A stretch of DNA of 64,000 nt from Watersipora subatra (taxonomy: Eukaryota > Bryozoa > Gymnolaemata > Cheilostomatida > Watersiporidae): NCBI RefSeq assembly GCF_963576615.1, contig NC_088712.1, positions 30,037,870 to 30,101,869 on the forward strand, in the 5' to 3' direction. A model generated the notes under the pieces. It saw nothing but the letters and a program-made list of their open reading frames with translations, searched no databases and was not told where the DNA came from. Position 1 is the stretch's first letter, and the number at the start of each line of letters is the position of its first letter. Below, in pieces: positions 14,001-24,411 of the stretch. The position numbers were made by a program, and so were the translations under genes.

Positions 14001-17000
14001 AGAGAGAATCATGTCTCATACCTATACATCTCCCTCCAACATGGAAGGTTAGATATGACATATATTCCCTTCCTGTTCTGTGTGCAGCGCAATCCAATCC
14101 TGTTATATATTGTAATATCATGTGATGAGTAATAGTCAATAAAAAGAGCTGTTTTTATTGTCACACCACCTTTACCACCTTTATATTATAGAGAGGTGAT
14201 TAGAGGTGTAGGTAGATGTCAATATAGAGATAGAGAGCTGGTCAAATTCACACTATGTGAACATGAAATTCGTGTAACATATATTTCTGCTTTTATGTTT
14301 AATGTATTTTTTTGTTTAATTAGCAATGAGCCGGCTTTGCTCGAGATTTTCTGCATTTTCAATGAATTAGCTCCCAGCGCTTTCGGATTTTCAGGATGGA
14401 TTGTGCACTGCTCTCATGACTACCGCTCTCATGACGACCGCTCTCATGACGACCGCTCTTATGACGAACGCTTTCATGACGACCGCTTTCATGACGACCG
14501 CTTTCATGACGACCGCTCTCATGACGAACGCTCTCATGACGAACGCTCTCATGACGACCACGTTCATGACGACCACGTTCATGTGACTGTGGCACATTTA
14601 TACAGAGAATGAAAGTTTTGAGATTACTAATTGATCCTGACATTACTTGAAGTAGACCTGATTTTATACATTAAATTAGTAGTGAGTCTGTTCTTATAAC
14701 TCTTACTTCTCATGAGAATTTATTAACATCACTCTTATTATAGTAAATATTATTTCTCAACTTTGGAATTAATTAACATCACTCTTATTATAGTAAATAT
14801 TATTCCTCAACTTTGGAATTTATTAACATCACTTTTATTATAGTAAATATTATTTCTCAACTTTGGAATTTATTAACATCACTTTTATTATAGTAAATAT
14901 TATTCCTCAACCTTGGAATTTATTAACATCACTCCTATTATAATAAATATTATTCCTCAACTTTAGAATTTATTAGCATCACTCTTATTATAGTAAATAC
15001 TATTCCTCAACCTTGGAATTTATTAACATCACTCCTATTATAATAAATATTATTCCTCAACTTTAGAATTTATTAGCATCACTCTTATTATAGTAAATAC
15101 TATTCCTCAACCTTGGAATTTATTAACATCACTCCTATTATAATAAATATTATTCTTCAACTTTAGAATTTATTACCATCACTCTTATTATAGTGAATAT
15201 TATTCCTCAACCTTGGAATTTATTAACATCACTCTTATTATAGTAAACATTATTCCTCGACCTTGAGAAAGGATGTGAAGTATGGTTTAATATCTTTCAA
15301 TCATTGTAGAATCATTTTGTATAAAGGAGAACTGTACCCGTGTACTGATATACAAAACAAACCAGAGAACTTTTCATGATGGAAATTACGTTGTCATTTG
15401 TTTGCTAAATTTTACAAGTCCATATGTTGGGGTTTGACTGTACAACTATTTATTCATATACATTCAATAATCTACAATAATAGTTAATGATCTACATTTG
15501 AAATGAGTTTGTTTCAAGCGTAAAAGTATATATGTTCAAACCATCATGGTTTGGAGTAAGTATTCTACCTAGTGTATATCCACAGTATGTGCGGTCAGTT
15601 TCACAACAGTCAAATCCGCTCACTGAACATTGCACACAACTACACAGCATTAAGGCGTATGTATTATATAAAACTATGTATGAACCTAATTATATATAAA
15701 AATTATATGTAGAAAACCAAATAAAAGCAATAATCAACAGATTTTATTGTTGTTGTACATTACCTTGTAAGCTTGTGAACATGAAAGTACGCTGAAGATG
15801 CAGTTGGGGGTAGAGGTGGGCAAAGATATACGTAAAGTAACTTGCTCTAACCCATACTGGGTGAAGTTTACACTTACTTGGCTTATATACCTGTATATGT
15901 ATATATATATATAATTTATATATATATATATAATTTATATATATATATGTTGCTGTTTTAATATCTTTTAACCTATGTTTTCATTCCTAGCCAGACTCTT
16001 TATTTCCACTTATCAAATACTTCACAAAACTTGGAATGTTTTGTCGGCTTTCGTTTTATAGTCAAGTTTATGTATAGTTTTATGTTTTTTATAACAAATC
16101 AATATAAACAGCAAACCGCAGCGACCGCAATTACAATCACAATAATGCTCGCAGAGAGCTTTCACTGGGCGAGAGTATGAGAGAGAATTATGCGCTCTAT
16201 ACATTTTAATTTCATTATTTAATTTGTATTTTTTGAAATTTGGATGAAGATTTTTTACCCCACTAGAACCGTGAAAGCTGAACTCCGAAGTAGCAAGGAA
16301 TTGCTGTAGTATAATCTCTGCTAACATGTGTGCAATATGGATGCTATTGCATAAGATTATTTTCATACAATAGAGTTATACTCGTCTATGGTCATGCACA
16401 TACTATATAGCTATCCGTGTCTATGATTACATACATGCTATACAGTTATTCGTGTCTATGAGTATATACATACACAAAGTTTCCCGTAGTCACATAAATT
16501 TTGATTAGACCTTTTGGTTAAATGTATACTCTATATTCCATAGAGTTATCCAGTTGCATGTATTACAAACGCATTGTTCTTGGAACCAGTTCTGAATCAT
16601 CTTCTTGCAGGAGAAATGTTCAAGAATTCACAGTTCCTCGTCTTTATCAACAGAGTGCTCGCGCTCATCATTGGTTATATCGTGCTACACGCTGTCAGGC
16701 AGCCTCAGCATGTCAGCCCTGTTTTCAAGTATTCCTACTGTTCCTTCAGCAACGTCATGAGCAGCTGGTTTCAGTATGAGGCACTTAAGTTTGTCTCTTT
16801 CCCTACTCAGGTCATCTGCAAAGCCTCCAAGGTCTGTTATAGATTCATCTAGGTGTATTCTTAGTTTAGAAATGCATGCGTAACCATTCTCTTTGGTATC
16901 TTAAAGTGGTAGATATCTTAAAGAGGTAGATATCTCAAAGAGGTAGATATCTCAAAGAGGTAGATATCTCAAAGAGGTAGATATCTTAAAGAGGTAGATA

Positions 17001-20000
17001 TCTCAAAGGTCTAGGACCGTTGGCTCAGACTTTTGAGCACTGCTATTTTACACCAAAGAAATTACAGTGCACACTCAGCATACGATCACCCTGATATACG
17101 ATTTTTTCACCTTACAAAGTGGAACATGATGATTTTTTCACCTCACCATACGAATCTTTTTTCACCATATGAATTCAACAAAATTTTGGCCTGAGCTCAA
17201 ATTTGACAGTCGGTGTGCTTATTACGTATGTCAAAATAACAAAGATGCCAAAATGCTGCTTGCCAAAAAACTTTTTCGCGACGTCTGAAAGAGACATCAT
17301 GACCAATTGCTCTCAGTTCAGCATTTCTCATCTGTAAAACAGTAATATTTTCTCTTCAAAACCAGTAGCAAAGTTGAAGTTGCAATCTCTTCAAACAGAA
17401 GGTCAGTGGTCAGACAATGTCCTATAACTTGCTAACAAAAATCCACTTCATTATGAAAACAGCGTAGTTTATGCTTTTTTGCCGAATTGGGTTGAAAAGG
17501 TCATAACAAGATCGGCTACAATTTTATTTAAAACAAAGCCAGAAACTAACAGGTGATAAAATTTTAGTGATGAAAAGTTGAAATTCCGTAAAATAGGTAA
17601 AAATACATACTAAAACTCAACTTTAATTGTGTGTTTAGTAAGCTAAACTTATTTATAGTGAATTCAAAGTTTATGTTATAGGTATGTCTTGAAAGTACGA
17701 ACTTTCTACAGTACGTAGTACTGCTTATAGCACATTGTAACGTTACATTTTAATGCGGATCATAACCAATAAATACACTAGTAAAATACACTAAAATTAC
17801 TGTAAGTAGTTATAGTTACTAAGGTTAACATACTATTTTGTTACTAATTTTTACACTAATTTTTACTAATGTATTTGCATAAAATTTTTACCAGGAGATA
17901 TTTGCATTATATAATTACTATGGTTTCTATAACCCTCCATACAATTTTTTCACCATACGATGCCAACCCTGAAACGGATTAAAATTGTAACCTGAGGGTG
18001 CATTGTGTAGTTATAAGTAACGATGAAAATGCAAAAAACGCGTTTTATTCATGAAACTTCACACATAATACCTTTTTCAGAGAAATACGTAAAAAATGAA
18101 TCTTTATGTTCACATTGCCAAAATTGGATTGAAGGAGCTCATGAACCACATTTATCAATTACGCAAATGTAGCCTTCACATACAAATCTTTCCCTTTCGC
18201 TTTTGTTTGAAATTTATTGAACCGTAAGTGACAAGGAATGACGGATAAATTCTGAACTTGTATCTTGAACTTAAAAGTCCTGCGCCAGAACATCTACATC
18301 TACACCAAAAAGTACCATTTCAACGTAATACTCATGTTGGTTGCTGACAAAAAAATTGAGATGATAATTCTGAATTCTCCAATTAAATAGCTTTTCTATT
18401 GACTTTCATCCTTATAGAAATAGACATTATCATTCCACCCATGGTATAGACTAATGACTGTTATGACGCAGGTGATTCCGGTGATGCTGATGGGAAAACT
18501 TGTTTCTAAGAAGACCTACCAGACCTATGAATATGTTACGGCAGCGATGCTGTCGATTGGTGTAGCTCTCTTCCTCTTCTCAAATTCTTCTCAAGATCAA
18601 AAAGCACAAAAATCTGTTTCGGAGACGACATCCTCCGGCATATTGCTCATGATAGGTATGCGTGCAGAGTCATCCTTGGCTCGCTATTCCAGTTTCAATA
18701 CATTCGGTATGATTAAAGCATATGTGCAATGGACCTTTCGCTGGTACATTTGGGTGGTCGAAAAATGTTTGGTGTATTATCATTGAGGCCTACACTGAAA
18801 GTGACATTAGGTATTTTATTGGCGTATTTAGTAGTTTGTGGAATAATGAGTGACTTGTACTTTCGAGAACTAATGGTGGAGTCTATTGATTAAGGTTAGT
18901 TTGAGACGCACTATGTGTAGGGAATAAATTTGCGGTGTTCAGACTCCATGTACCATTTGCAAGTGTAGGAGTATACCTGTAGCTTTTGGCTGATTTGGGG
19001 TACATGAGGTTACGCAATACAGAATGGACTGATTTGGGGTACATGAGGTTATGCAATACGGAATGGACTGATTTGGGGTACATGAGGTTACACAATACGG
19101 AATGGACTGATTTGGGGTACATGAGATTACACAATGCGGAATGGACTGATTTGGGGTACATGAGTTTACGCAATACGGAATGGGCTGATTTGGGGTACAT
19201 GAGGTTACGCAATACGGAATGGAGTGATACGGAATGGACTGATTTGGGGTACATGAGGTTACGCAATACGGAATGGAGTGATACGGAATGGATTGATTTG
19301 GGGTACATGAGGTTACGCAATACGGAATGGAGTGATACGGAATGGACTGATTTGGGGTACATGAGGTTACGCAATACGGAATGGACTGATTTGGGGTACA
19401 TGAGGTTACACAATGCGGAATGGACTGATTTGGCTCTGATTTCTTGGCATCGACTATTGGGTTCCAAATTATTTTGCCCGACCGTATTTTAACGCCCAAC
19501 GGTTGGGCGCCCATAAACTTTCATTATTCAATAAAAGTTTATTTATACACTTTCTGAGAAAAATTCAAAAGAACCACGATTTTCACTTCATGAACGATTG
19601 GCTGCTGGTCAGTCTAAATAACTGTTAAGATATGTGAGAGCTGACAAACACATAGGTCGTCAAAAAGCACTAGATCGTACGCGATAACCAAGTTGGTCCG
19701 ATAAGCGTGTAGATACACGATTATAAATACATACATTACATGAATCTTTTCAATACTGTGCATTCTCTCAGAGATCCACTGTTTGCATGTTTCCTTCACA
19801 CCTGTTCGTAGACATTTTTAATGTTCCAGATAAGTTTGCAGTGCCAAACTAAAATTTTCATCGACACATTGTAGGTTACATGGCATTTGACAGTTTTACC
19901 TCCAATTGGCAAGGGGAGTTGTTCTCCCAGTACAAGATGTCTTCTGTGCAGATGATGACTGGAGTGAATCTCTTTTCTTGTATATTTACGTTTGTCAGCC

Positions 20001-20439
20001 TCATTGAGCAAGGCACTTTTATTGAGAATATTGACTTTATGTTACGGTGAGTTTCACATTAGTATGATATGCAGCTACATTCCTCTCTTATCTACAAATA
20101 CATATACAGTATAGATATATATATATGCATGTATATACATGTACAATATATATATACATGCATATACATGTACAATATATATATATACATACATGTATAT
20201 ACATGTACAATATATATATACATGTACAATATATATATATATATACATGTGTATACATGTACAATATATATATATATACTGTATATATATATACTGTACA
20301 TGTGCATGTACAGTATATATATACACATGTACAGTATATATATATACATTTACAGTATATATATCTACATGTACAGTATATATATATATATATATATGTA
20401 CAGTATAGATATATATATATATATATATAAACATGTGCA

Positions 20440-20471
<32 letters not shown>

Positions 20472-22497
20472 TGGAACCTTGGTTCTCGAACACAATCCGT
20501 TCCAAAAGGTTGGTCGAAAACCGATTTGTTCGAGATCCAAAACAATTTTTCTCATTAGAATGAATGTATGTAAATTTTAATCCATTTCAAGTCGATTTAA
20601 AAGCTTCAGTAAAGTATTTTTTAACATTTTACACCATAAACTGTACTCTATACTGCATACTATAAATAAAAACAGTTAGATATAGATCTATTCTATCTAT
20701 GATGGTGAAAAACGAAAACAAAAAGTAAACATTTCGTATGCTATGCTCTTAAAACATCGGAAACATTAAAGGTTACGATACAATATCAAAAATCGCAGAA
20801 ATTGATAATGAAACAGCAGTAAATGCAACGGATTGGTTACATCAAAAATCATGTAAAAAAGAAAATAGAAACAGCAATGACACGTTTACTTCACATCATT
20901 GGAGAATAATCCTCCGCCTAAACAATTTAGGGTAACTCGACTGGAGGAGTTGTGTCCCTAGAAAATCTCTTCGGTAGAGGCGACATCCCCCCAGATGGCT
21001 CCTCTTTGTAAAGAATTTATGATGCGAAACTTCTCCCTTTTTTTAGAACCTTCCGAAAGTGGCTCATAACAACCATCGTTAAACATATAAACATGCTGTT
21101 TCCGGAGCTGTTCCGAACGTTTAATTCAAATGCGCATGTTCCGGTTTGGTTGAGAACTGAATTTATGGTCGAAATTCGAGACGGACAAATCTCAAATTTT
21201 TTGGTCGAAAACCGAGTTGGTTGAGAACCGAAGCATTCGAGAACTGAGGTTCTACTGTATACAGTATATATATACATACATGTTTATTTTTGTTTTATAG
21301 CTACTGTATTTATCACATATACCATTTTTATGGAGAATCTAAATCGTATCTATACGTGTGATGGTGGGCACACACGCACTGCTTCCTTTAGCACTAGACA
21401 AATATGAAGGAAAGAGGCTTACAGTTAGGTCGCAAGATAAAACACTTGAGTCGTTCTGTTTTAGATATCCTACATTCATGCTACACTCTGTTATTCTCTC
21501 TATCACATCGGCAACAGGCCAGCTCTTCATCTATTACACCATCAGCCAGTTTGGGCCGGTCACCTTTATTATCATAATGACCATCAGAATGGGTAGGTTC
21601 AGAGGCTAATCTCACCTCACTTTATTCTACTTGCATCCATCATATGCATAACATGTGTATATACATATGTTATATGTATATACACATGTTATATGTATAT
21701 ATATATGTATGTGTGTGTATGTTGTATATATGCATATGTGCAGATTTACAAAACTTTTGTGTTTCTAGAAAATTCAAAATTTCAAATGTTGGGAATTACT
21801 TCAGGTGCGAAGTCAAATATGTGCTCAATTCTTCTGTCACAAAAAATTTGTATGTCAATGTTATCGCGTGTCAAGGAGAATGTATGTCAAGGTGATCATA
21901 TGTCAAGGTGATCATATGTCAATGTTTGACAATATGTTAATAATTTTTAATGCGATTGGCTTCAGCTTGTCTGGTGTACCATCACTGTGTTTAGAAGAGT
22001 GGTTACTAGTAAATGTGGTAGTGGTTGGAGTGCTAATAACTAATAGTACTAGTAGTACTAGTAACTGACTAGTAACTAGGTTGTTAGTACTTACCGTATA
22101 TACTTAGAGACTTTAACTAGGTATATATAGACTTATAGACTATACTATATAGACTTGAACTAGGCTGTTAGTAGAGATTACTATAAGTCGGTTATATCAG
22201 TTACTGATGACAAGTAAGATTCACTCAAACTCTGTCTGCTCATATAATCAGCAGTTTTTGACTGCAAGTGTTGAAAATACCCTATCAGCAAGTAATTTTT
22301 AGCTTATGACGTCCTCTCTTACAGCACTTGCCATCCTACTCTCCTGTATCATATACGGTCACACCGTTGGCATTCTTGGCTTTCTCGGCATGTTTGTCGT
22401 CTTCCTCTCATTATTTGGCAAGATATACCTTGGACAGAGATACAAGAAGGCTCTTCAACGTTTGGAGGCATTACCAACCTCCCCTTCCAAGGTCTAG
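7823..22497 (+). CDS. SLC35B2: PAPS transporter, SLC35B2 (PAPST1)-like, complete 8-exon gene
   Basis: Coding exons are 7823-8030, 12237-12391, 13972-14047, 16611-16831, 18472-18655, 19875-20046, 21465-21592 and 22325-22497. All junctions are GT-AG, phases agree, and the 1317 nt give 438 residues plus TAG, close to the usual size of this family (vertebrate forms about 430). The product resembles SLC35B2 throughout. Recognisable segments include a [13 protein letters not shown] block, [54 protein letters not shown] and AILLSC-IYGHTV. By family knowledge it is a multipass Golgi protein that imports the sulfate donor PAPS for sulfation of glycans and proteins. The start codon has A at -3 and G at +4. 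The neighbouring PRUNE1-like gene is unrelated in function. Identification is confident; UTRs and transcript ends are not determined. Confidence 0.95.
8031..9129. other. Left part of SLC35B2 intron 1
   Basis: AT-rich intron sequence. The open frames around 8230-8750 are hydrophobic low-complexity readings of T-rich DNA and have no recognised domain. Confidence 0.6.
9130..12141 (+). mobile_element. 3-kb TIR element carrying a piggyBac-type relic
   Basis: The left end TACCGTAACACCTCTAATTG and the right end, as reverse complement TACCGTAAAACCTCTAATTG, form inverted repeats with 25 of 27 positions matching. Subterminal blocks with ATTGAACGCCACC and CCACTATAG-GAAGGGT motifs occur at 9207-9320 and 12057-12117. 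The enclosed broken frames are piggyBac-like (see 9721-11116). No TTAA duplication is visible at these ends; the flanks are ATATACT and TATCTAA, so the match between these TIRs and piggyBac is an inference from co-location. The whole element sits in intron 1 of the SLC35B2-like gene. Confidence 0.75.
9721..11116 (+). pseudogene. Degenerate piggyBac-type transposase
   Basis: Several frames together show the family pattern. They run from an acidic N-terminus starting near 9744, through a [11 protein letters not shown]-like segment near 10050 and a [14 protein letters not shown]-like segment near 10160, to [13 protein letters not shown] near 10380. A YNRGMGG motif follows near 10650 and a cysteine-rich C-terminus ([14 protein letters not shown]) near 11060-11090. 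The frame is broken several times, including at a run of 12 or more G at about 10670, and by stops. It is therefore a dead copy. By family knowledge the intact protein is a DDD transposase. Confidence 0.8.
12237..12391 (+). CDS. SLC35B2: SLC35B2-like exon 2 (residues 70-121)
   Basis: The acceptor is ATTTTCAG at 12229-12236 and the donor CAG|GTGAGT at 12392. The exon enters at phase 1 and leaves at phase 0. It encodes a variable loop followed by the hydrophobic [10 protein letters not shown] segment that precedes the conserved VSYLTWG block in exon 3. The family's N-terminal half is variable, so this exon rests mainly on splice signals, phase and the final FCFIGLQ. Confidence 0.88.
12392..12907. 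other. Start of SLC35B2 intron 2
   Basis: No gene or repeat is recognised before the 21-bp array begins. Confidence 0.5.
12908..13821. repeat. 21-bp minisatellite, about 43 units (intron 2)
   Basis: The unit is CACCCTAGTTCACCACTGTAT with variants (CCTCTG, CCACTGG, TTACCC). Because 21 is divisible by three and one frame lacks stops, it creates a 322-codon open frame of a seven-residue repeat (CITLVHH). This is an intronic array, not a gene. It ends 150 bp upstream of exon 3. Confidence 0.97.
13972..14047 (+). CDS. SLC35B2: SLC35B2-like exon 3 (76 nt, residues 122-147)
   Basis: The acceptor is GTTGTAG at 13971 and the donor GAAG|GTTAGA at 14048. The exon encodes [14 protein letters not shown], one of the most conserved blocks of PAPST1, then a short serine/threonine-rich loop. 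Phase 0 in, phase 1 out. It is too short to be found as an open frame alone and was placed by homology and matching phase with exons 2 and 4. Confidence 0.92.
14408..14584. repeat. 15-bp minisatellite, about 12 units (intron 3)
   Basis: The unit is CTCATGACGACCGCT with CTT/CTC and GAA/GAC variants. It produces stop-free frames on both strands, which are artefacts of the period. Confidence 0.95.
14708..15265. repeat. 50-bp minisatellite, about 11 units (intron 3)
   Basis: The unit contains ATTTATTAACATCACTCTTA, TTATAGTAAATATTATT and CCTCAACTTTGGA. Units from about 14950 to 15200 alternate in type, giving a 100-bp higher-order repeat present about three times. This implies recent block duplication in pairs. 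Confidence 0.95.
15892..15951. repeat. AT-dinucleotide stretch with short palindromes
   Basis: Runs of TA interrupted twice by TATAATTTATA. It lies in intron 3. Confidence 0.9.
15952..16610. other. End of SLC35B2 intron 3
   Basis: No gene is recognised. A 114-codon minus-strand open frame (16022-16366) has no domain I can name, and I treat it as chance or an unrecognised repeat. From 16377 to 16470 there is a loose repetition of TCGTGTCTATG-like text. Confidence 0.45.
16611..16831 (+). CDS. SLC35B2: SLC35B2-like exon 4 (residues 147-220)
   Basis: The acceptor is CTTCTTGCAG at 16610 and the donor AAG|GTCTGT at 16832 (GT with a weak +3). It encodes [17 protein letters not shown], then [20 protein letters not shown] and [14 protein letters not shown]. 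This is the central nucleotide-sulfate transporter core with three membrane-spanning stretches. Phase 1 in, phase 0 out. Confidence 0.95.
16905..17009. repeat. 17-bp tandem repeat, 6 units (intron 4)
   Basis: The unit is AAAGAGGTAGATATCTC; each unit contains the palindrome AGATATCT. Confidence 0.95.
17065..18005. mobile_element. Mariner-like TIR element, non-coding (intron 4)
   Basis: The left end CAGTGCACACTCAGCATACGAT and the right end, as reverse complement CAATGCACCCTCAGGTTACAAT, form an imperfect inverted repeat. The subterminal motif ATACGATTTTTTCACC occurs on both sides in opposite orientation. TA precedes the left end; the right flank is TG then TA, so a TA target duplication is likely but eroded. 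No transposase frame is present. Class is inferred from end sequence and TA preference. Confidence 0.65.
18006..18471. other. End of SLC35B2 intron 4
   Basis: No gene or repeat is recognised before exon 5. Confidence 0.5.
18472..18655 (+). CDS. SLC35B2: SLC35B2-like exon 5 (residues 221-282)
   Basis: The acceptor is ATGACGCAG at 18471 and the donor ATAG|GTATGC at 18656. It starts with [16 protein letters not shown], the signature helix of nucleotide-sugar transporters of this branch. A membrane helix ([14 protein letters not shown]) and a cytosolic serine-rich loop follow. Phase 0 in, phase 1 out. Confidence 0.96.
18985..19434. repeat. 39-bp minisatellite, 11 units with 15-bp inserts (intron 5)
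   Basis: The 13-residue reading [13 protein letters not shown] marks each unit. Three units carry an additional 15 bp (GAGTGATACGGAATG), giving 54-bp types that cluster at 19220-19345. Open frames exist on both strands only because the period is a multiple of three. Confidence 0.96.
19435..19874. other. End of SLC35B2 intron 5
   Basis: Contains a short inverted motif (CGCCCAACGGTTGGGCG at about 19492-19508). No gene is recognised. Confidence 0.5.
19875..20046 (+). CDS. SLC35B2: SLC35B2-like exon 6 (residues 282-339)
   Basis: The acceptor is CATTGTAG at 19874 and the donor TTACG|GTGAGT at 20047. It encodes [20 protein letters not shown], then [15 protein letters not shown] and a helix ending IEQGTF. 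This is the most conserved part of PAPST1. It was missed by simple frame finding because the frame is closed just outside the exon. Phase 1 in, phase 2 out. Confidence 0.95.
20097..20468. repeat. TATATACATGTAC-type microsatellite (intron 6)
   Basis: About 370 bp of TA runs punctuated by ACATGTACA. Six-frame readings give tyrosine/isoleucine-rich peptides that are not genes. Confidence 0.95.
20469..21257. mobile_element. Tc1/mariner-like non-autonomous element, TA flanks (intron 6)
   Basis: The left end GAGTGGAACCTTGGTTCTCGA and the right end, as reverse complement CAGTAGAACCTCAGTTCTCGA, are inverted repeats flanked by TA on both sides (20467-20468 and 21258-21259). Subterminal text GGTCGAAAACCGA occurs inverted on both sides. 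No transposase is visible. It is inserted next to the TA microsatellite, as expected for TA targeting. Confidence 0.82.
21465..21592 (+). CDS. SLC35B2: SLC35B2-like exon 7 (residues 339-382)
   Basis: The acceptor is CTGTTTTAG at 21464 and the donor ATGG|GTAGGT at 21593. It encodes two membrane helices: [19 protein letters not shown], then [15 protein letters not shown] followed by IIIMTIR. Phase 2 in, phase 1 out. Confidence 0.95.
21593..22324. other. SLC35B2 intron 7
   Basis: Contains a TATATGTATATACACATGT-type microsatellite at about 21655-21725. A 16-bp triplication around 21885-21930 (TATGTCAAGGTGATCA units) and a TAGTACTAGTAACTAG-rich patch near 22030-22085 are also present. Confidence 0.75.
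22325..22497 (+). CDS. SLC35B2: SLC35B2-like exon 8 with stop (residues 382-438)
   Basis: The acceptor is CTCTTACAG at 22324. It encodes [19 protein letters not shown], a last helix, then a basic tail ending in PSKV before TAG. The family's C-terminus likewise ends in a short basic tail ending KV. Confidence 0.95.
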
Positions 22498-23956
22498 AAA
22501 TGCAGAATAGATCTGAGGTCCTTTTTCATCGCCAATTTACATACCTCATGAGTTAATATATGATTATTAGAGAATAGAATAACTGTTCTAGTGACAACAC
22601 TTTAGCATGAGTTTAGCTAGAGAAGTGTTAGGAATGCCTTTTGGAGTCGTCTTATTCTTATTCTTGTTATTATTTTATATTTCGCTTCAGGTTTTTCTGA
22701 GTAAGCATGAAATCAGCTGCAGTTGAAATAATAGCAAGGAGTATTGTACTGATTGGTTTAACTTGCAGCATATACTTTTGTGATATAATACGCTCAGTTC
22801 TGCTTTCTGTTAAAATAATTTATTCTATAATTTCCTCAATTATTTGGTATGGATCTCTATGAGGTTTTTAGTGTGTAATATCGCTTGACATCAGCTCGTA
22901 GTTTATTTCATCTCATCATCTTCAAGCTAATTGGTTTATTTAACCCAGGCTTTTTTCTTATTGGTTTATTTAACCCGTGCTTTTCTCTTGGTTAAATATT
23001 TAACGGCTGACCTCTTATTGCCGACTTACATACTTCGGACTGTATTTTCCTAATTTTTTGATCTTGTGCAAAATTTTCTTCTTAGATCTGTTTTTGGTCA
23101 TATTAACTGTTATGCAAGACATTGGCATTTCATTCCAGCATTACATTATTTATTACTATCTGCATAATATAAAAGTATAATAATACAACAGTATAATAAT
23201 ACAAAAATAAATGTAAAATTTCTGTTCAGCATCTATTTCAACAGTGTACTTGATCTGGATATTGCCATAAAGTAGAAATTTATAATATACCAATCAAATA
23301 TCTGCCTATTTTGTTATGATCTAAGAGTATGGATGTACCACTACAGTTCTATTTTGATCCAAGAATATGGATGTACCACTACAGTTCTGCTGTGACTTAC
23401 AGGTGTAGGTGTACCACCACGGGTCTTTTTTCACAGCTCTCAACAAGTCTAGCCTGATAGACCACATTAGTTTTAAACACAACTCTTCATTGTGGTATAA
23501 CTACACCAAGTGTATCATGGCTTGTCTGTTTATAAGTTTTCCACTAGTAAACCAAAGAAATATGGTATCCTGTTTTGGTTCATAAAAATGGGGCAAAATA
23601 ATATATTGTGATAAAAACAAAAACGATTGGCTGAAGGAGCTATCCCTTCCTTTGATACGCTTCCTTTGTATGCTACACATATACTGCAAAGGAAACCGTA
23701 AAAATGGAAGGTGGCTTGGTTTGTAGCTTGTTAGCAGACGGTAGAATCAGTCGATGACCTTTGCTGTCGCTAGGTTGCTTACTAGGAGGCTGATCAACTA
23801 GTGTGTACCAACTGGCAGTTAGCTGATTTATATTATTATAAAATATTTGCGATGTCAACGACATGCGCAGCCCAACCTGTCGAGTGTCAAATAATGTTCG
23901 AAATGTGGTAACAATTACGGTAGCTAATTTCTAGGCAGATTTCTGTGTAGGCCAGA
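22498..23956. other. SLC35B2 3' flank
   Basis: Probably holds the 3' UTR. An AATAAA at 23206-23211 is a candidate poly(A) signal, unproven. At 23320-23425 a roughly 41-bp unit containing TATGGATGTACCACTACAG is repeated two and a half times. No further gene is seen. Confidence 0.4.
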
Positions 23957-23967
23957 CCCACACTCAG

Positions 23968-24161
23968 ACCTGCCAACCCAAGAGTGGGGCAATGCGTGAG
24001 ATTTGGTTTTGGGGCAATTGATGTATCAATGATAGTATATATAAAATTGTGGAAATTGGGGCAAAAATCTCACGTATTTTCATTTTTTCTTTGGGGTGAT
24101 TGCGTGAGTCTCACGTCCAATGCGTGAGTCTCACGTCCAATGCGTGAGAGTTGGCAGGATG
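23968..24161. mobile_element. Short hAT-like MITE with flanking duplication
   Basis: Ends CCTGCCAAC and GTTGGCAGG are inverted, with the subterminal motif GCGTGAGA present in both halves. The 11-bp sequence CCCACACTCAG flanks the element on both sides (23957-23967 and 24162-24172). The interior has a 20-bp direct repeat TGCGTGAGTCTCACGTCCAA. The ends look hAT-like, but an 11-bp duplication exceeds the usual 8 bp, so exact borders are uncertain. Confidence 0.7.
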
Positions 24162-24329
24162 CCCACACTCAGCCGCTTGCATCGATGTGTGGGTAAGGAT
24201 GGGAAATGGAAGGCGAAAGTCAAGATGATGAAAATTTGTACGTAGCAAGCGGTAGTGGTAGCAAAACCGTTCAGACTGCATGCGCAAAGAGTTTTAATAA
24301 GCTATGTTAGTATGACCGAGAAGCAACAG

Positions 24330-24411
24330 GACGAGGTGGCCGAGTGGTTAAGGCGATGGACTGCTAATCCATTTCCCTCTGGGAGCGTGGGTTCGAATCC
24401 CATCCTCGTCG
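24330..24411 (+). tRNA. tRNA-Ser (GCT)
   Basis: An 82-nt cloverleaf. The acceptor stem pairs GACGAGG with CCTCGTC, and the discriminator is G. The D arm carries box A TGGCCGAGTGG. The anticodon arm ATGGA-CTGCTAA-TCCAT has GCT at 24363-24365. A long variable arm (CCCTCTGGGAG) marks a class II tRNA, and the T arm carries box B GGTTCGAATCC. A TTTT Pol III terminator follows at 24417-24420. It has no intron. The long variable arm and GCT anticodon fit serine (AGC/AGU codons). It appears intact and is a real gene rather than a SINE head. Confidence 0.97.

Noticed and set aside
16022-16366. 114-codon minus-strand frame in SLC35B2 intron 3
   Set aside because: No recognisable domain, no splice or start context, no second copy seen in the window; kept only as a note.
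18883-19514. Three overlapping frames of 168-194 codons on both strands
   Set aside because: Readings of the 39-bp array in SLC35B2 intron 5.
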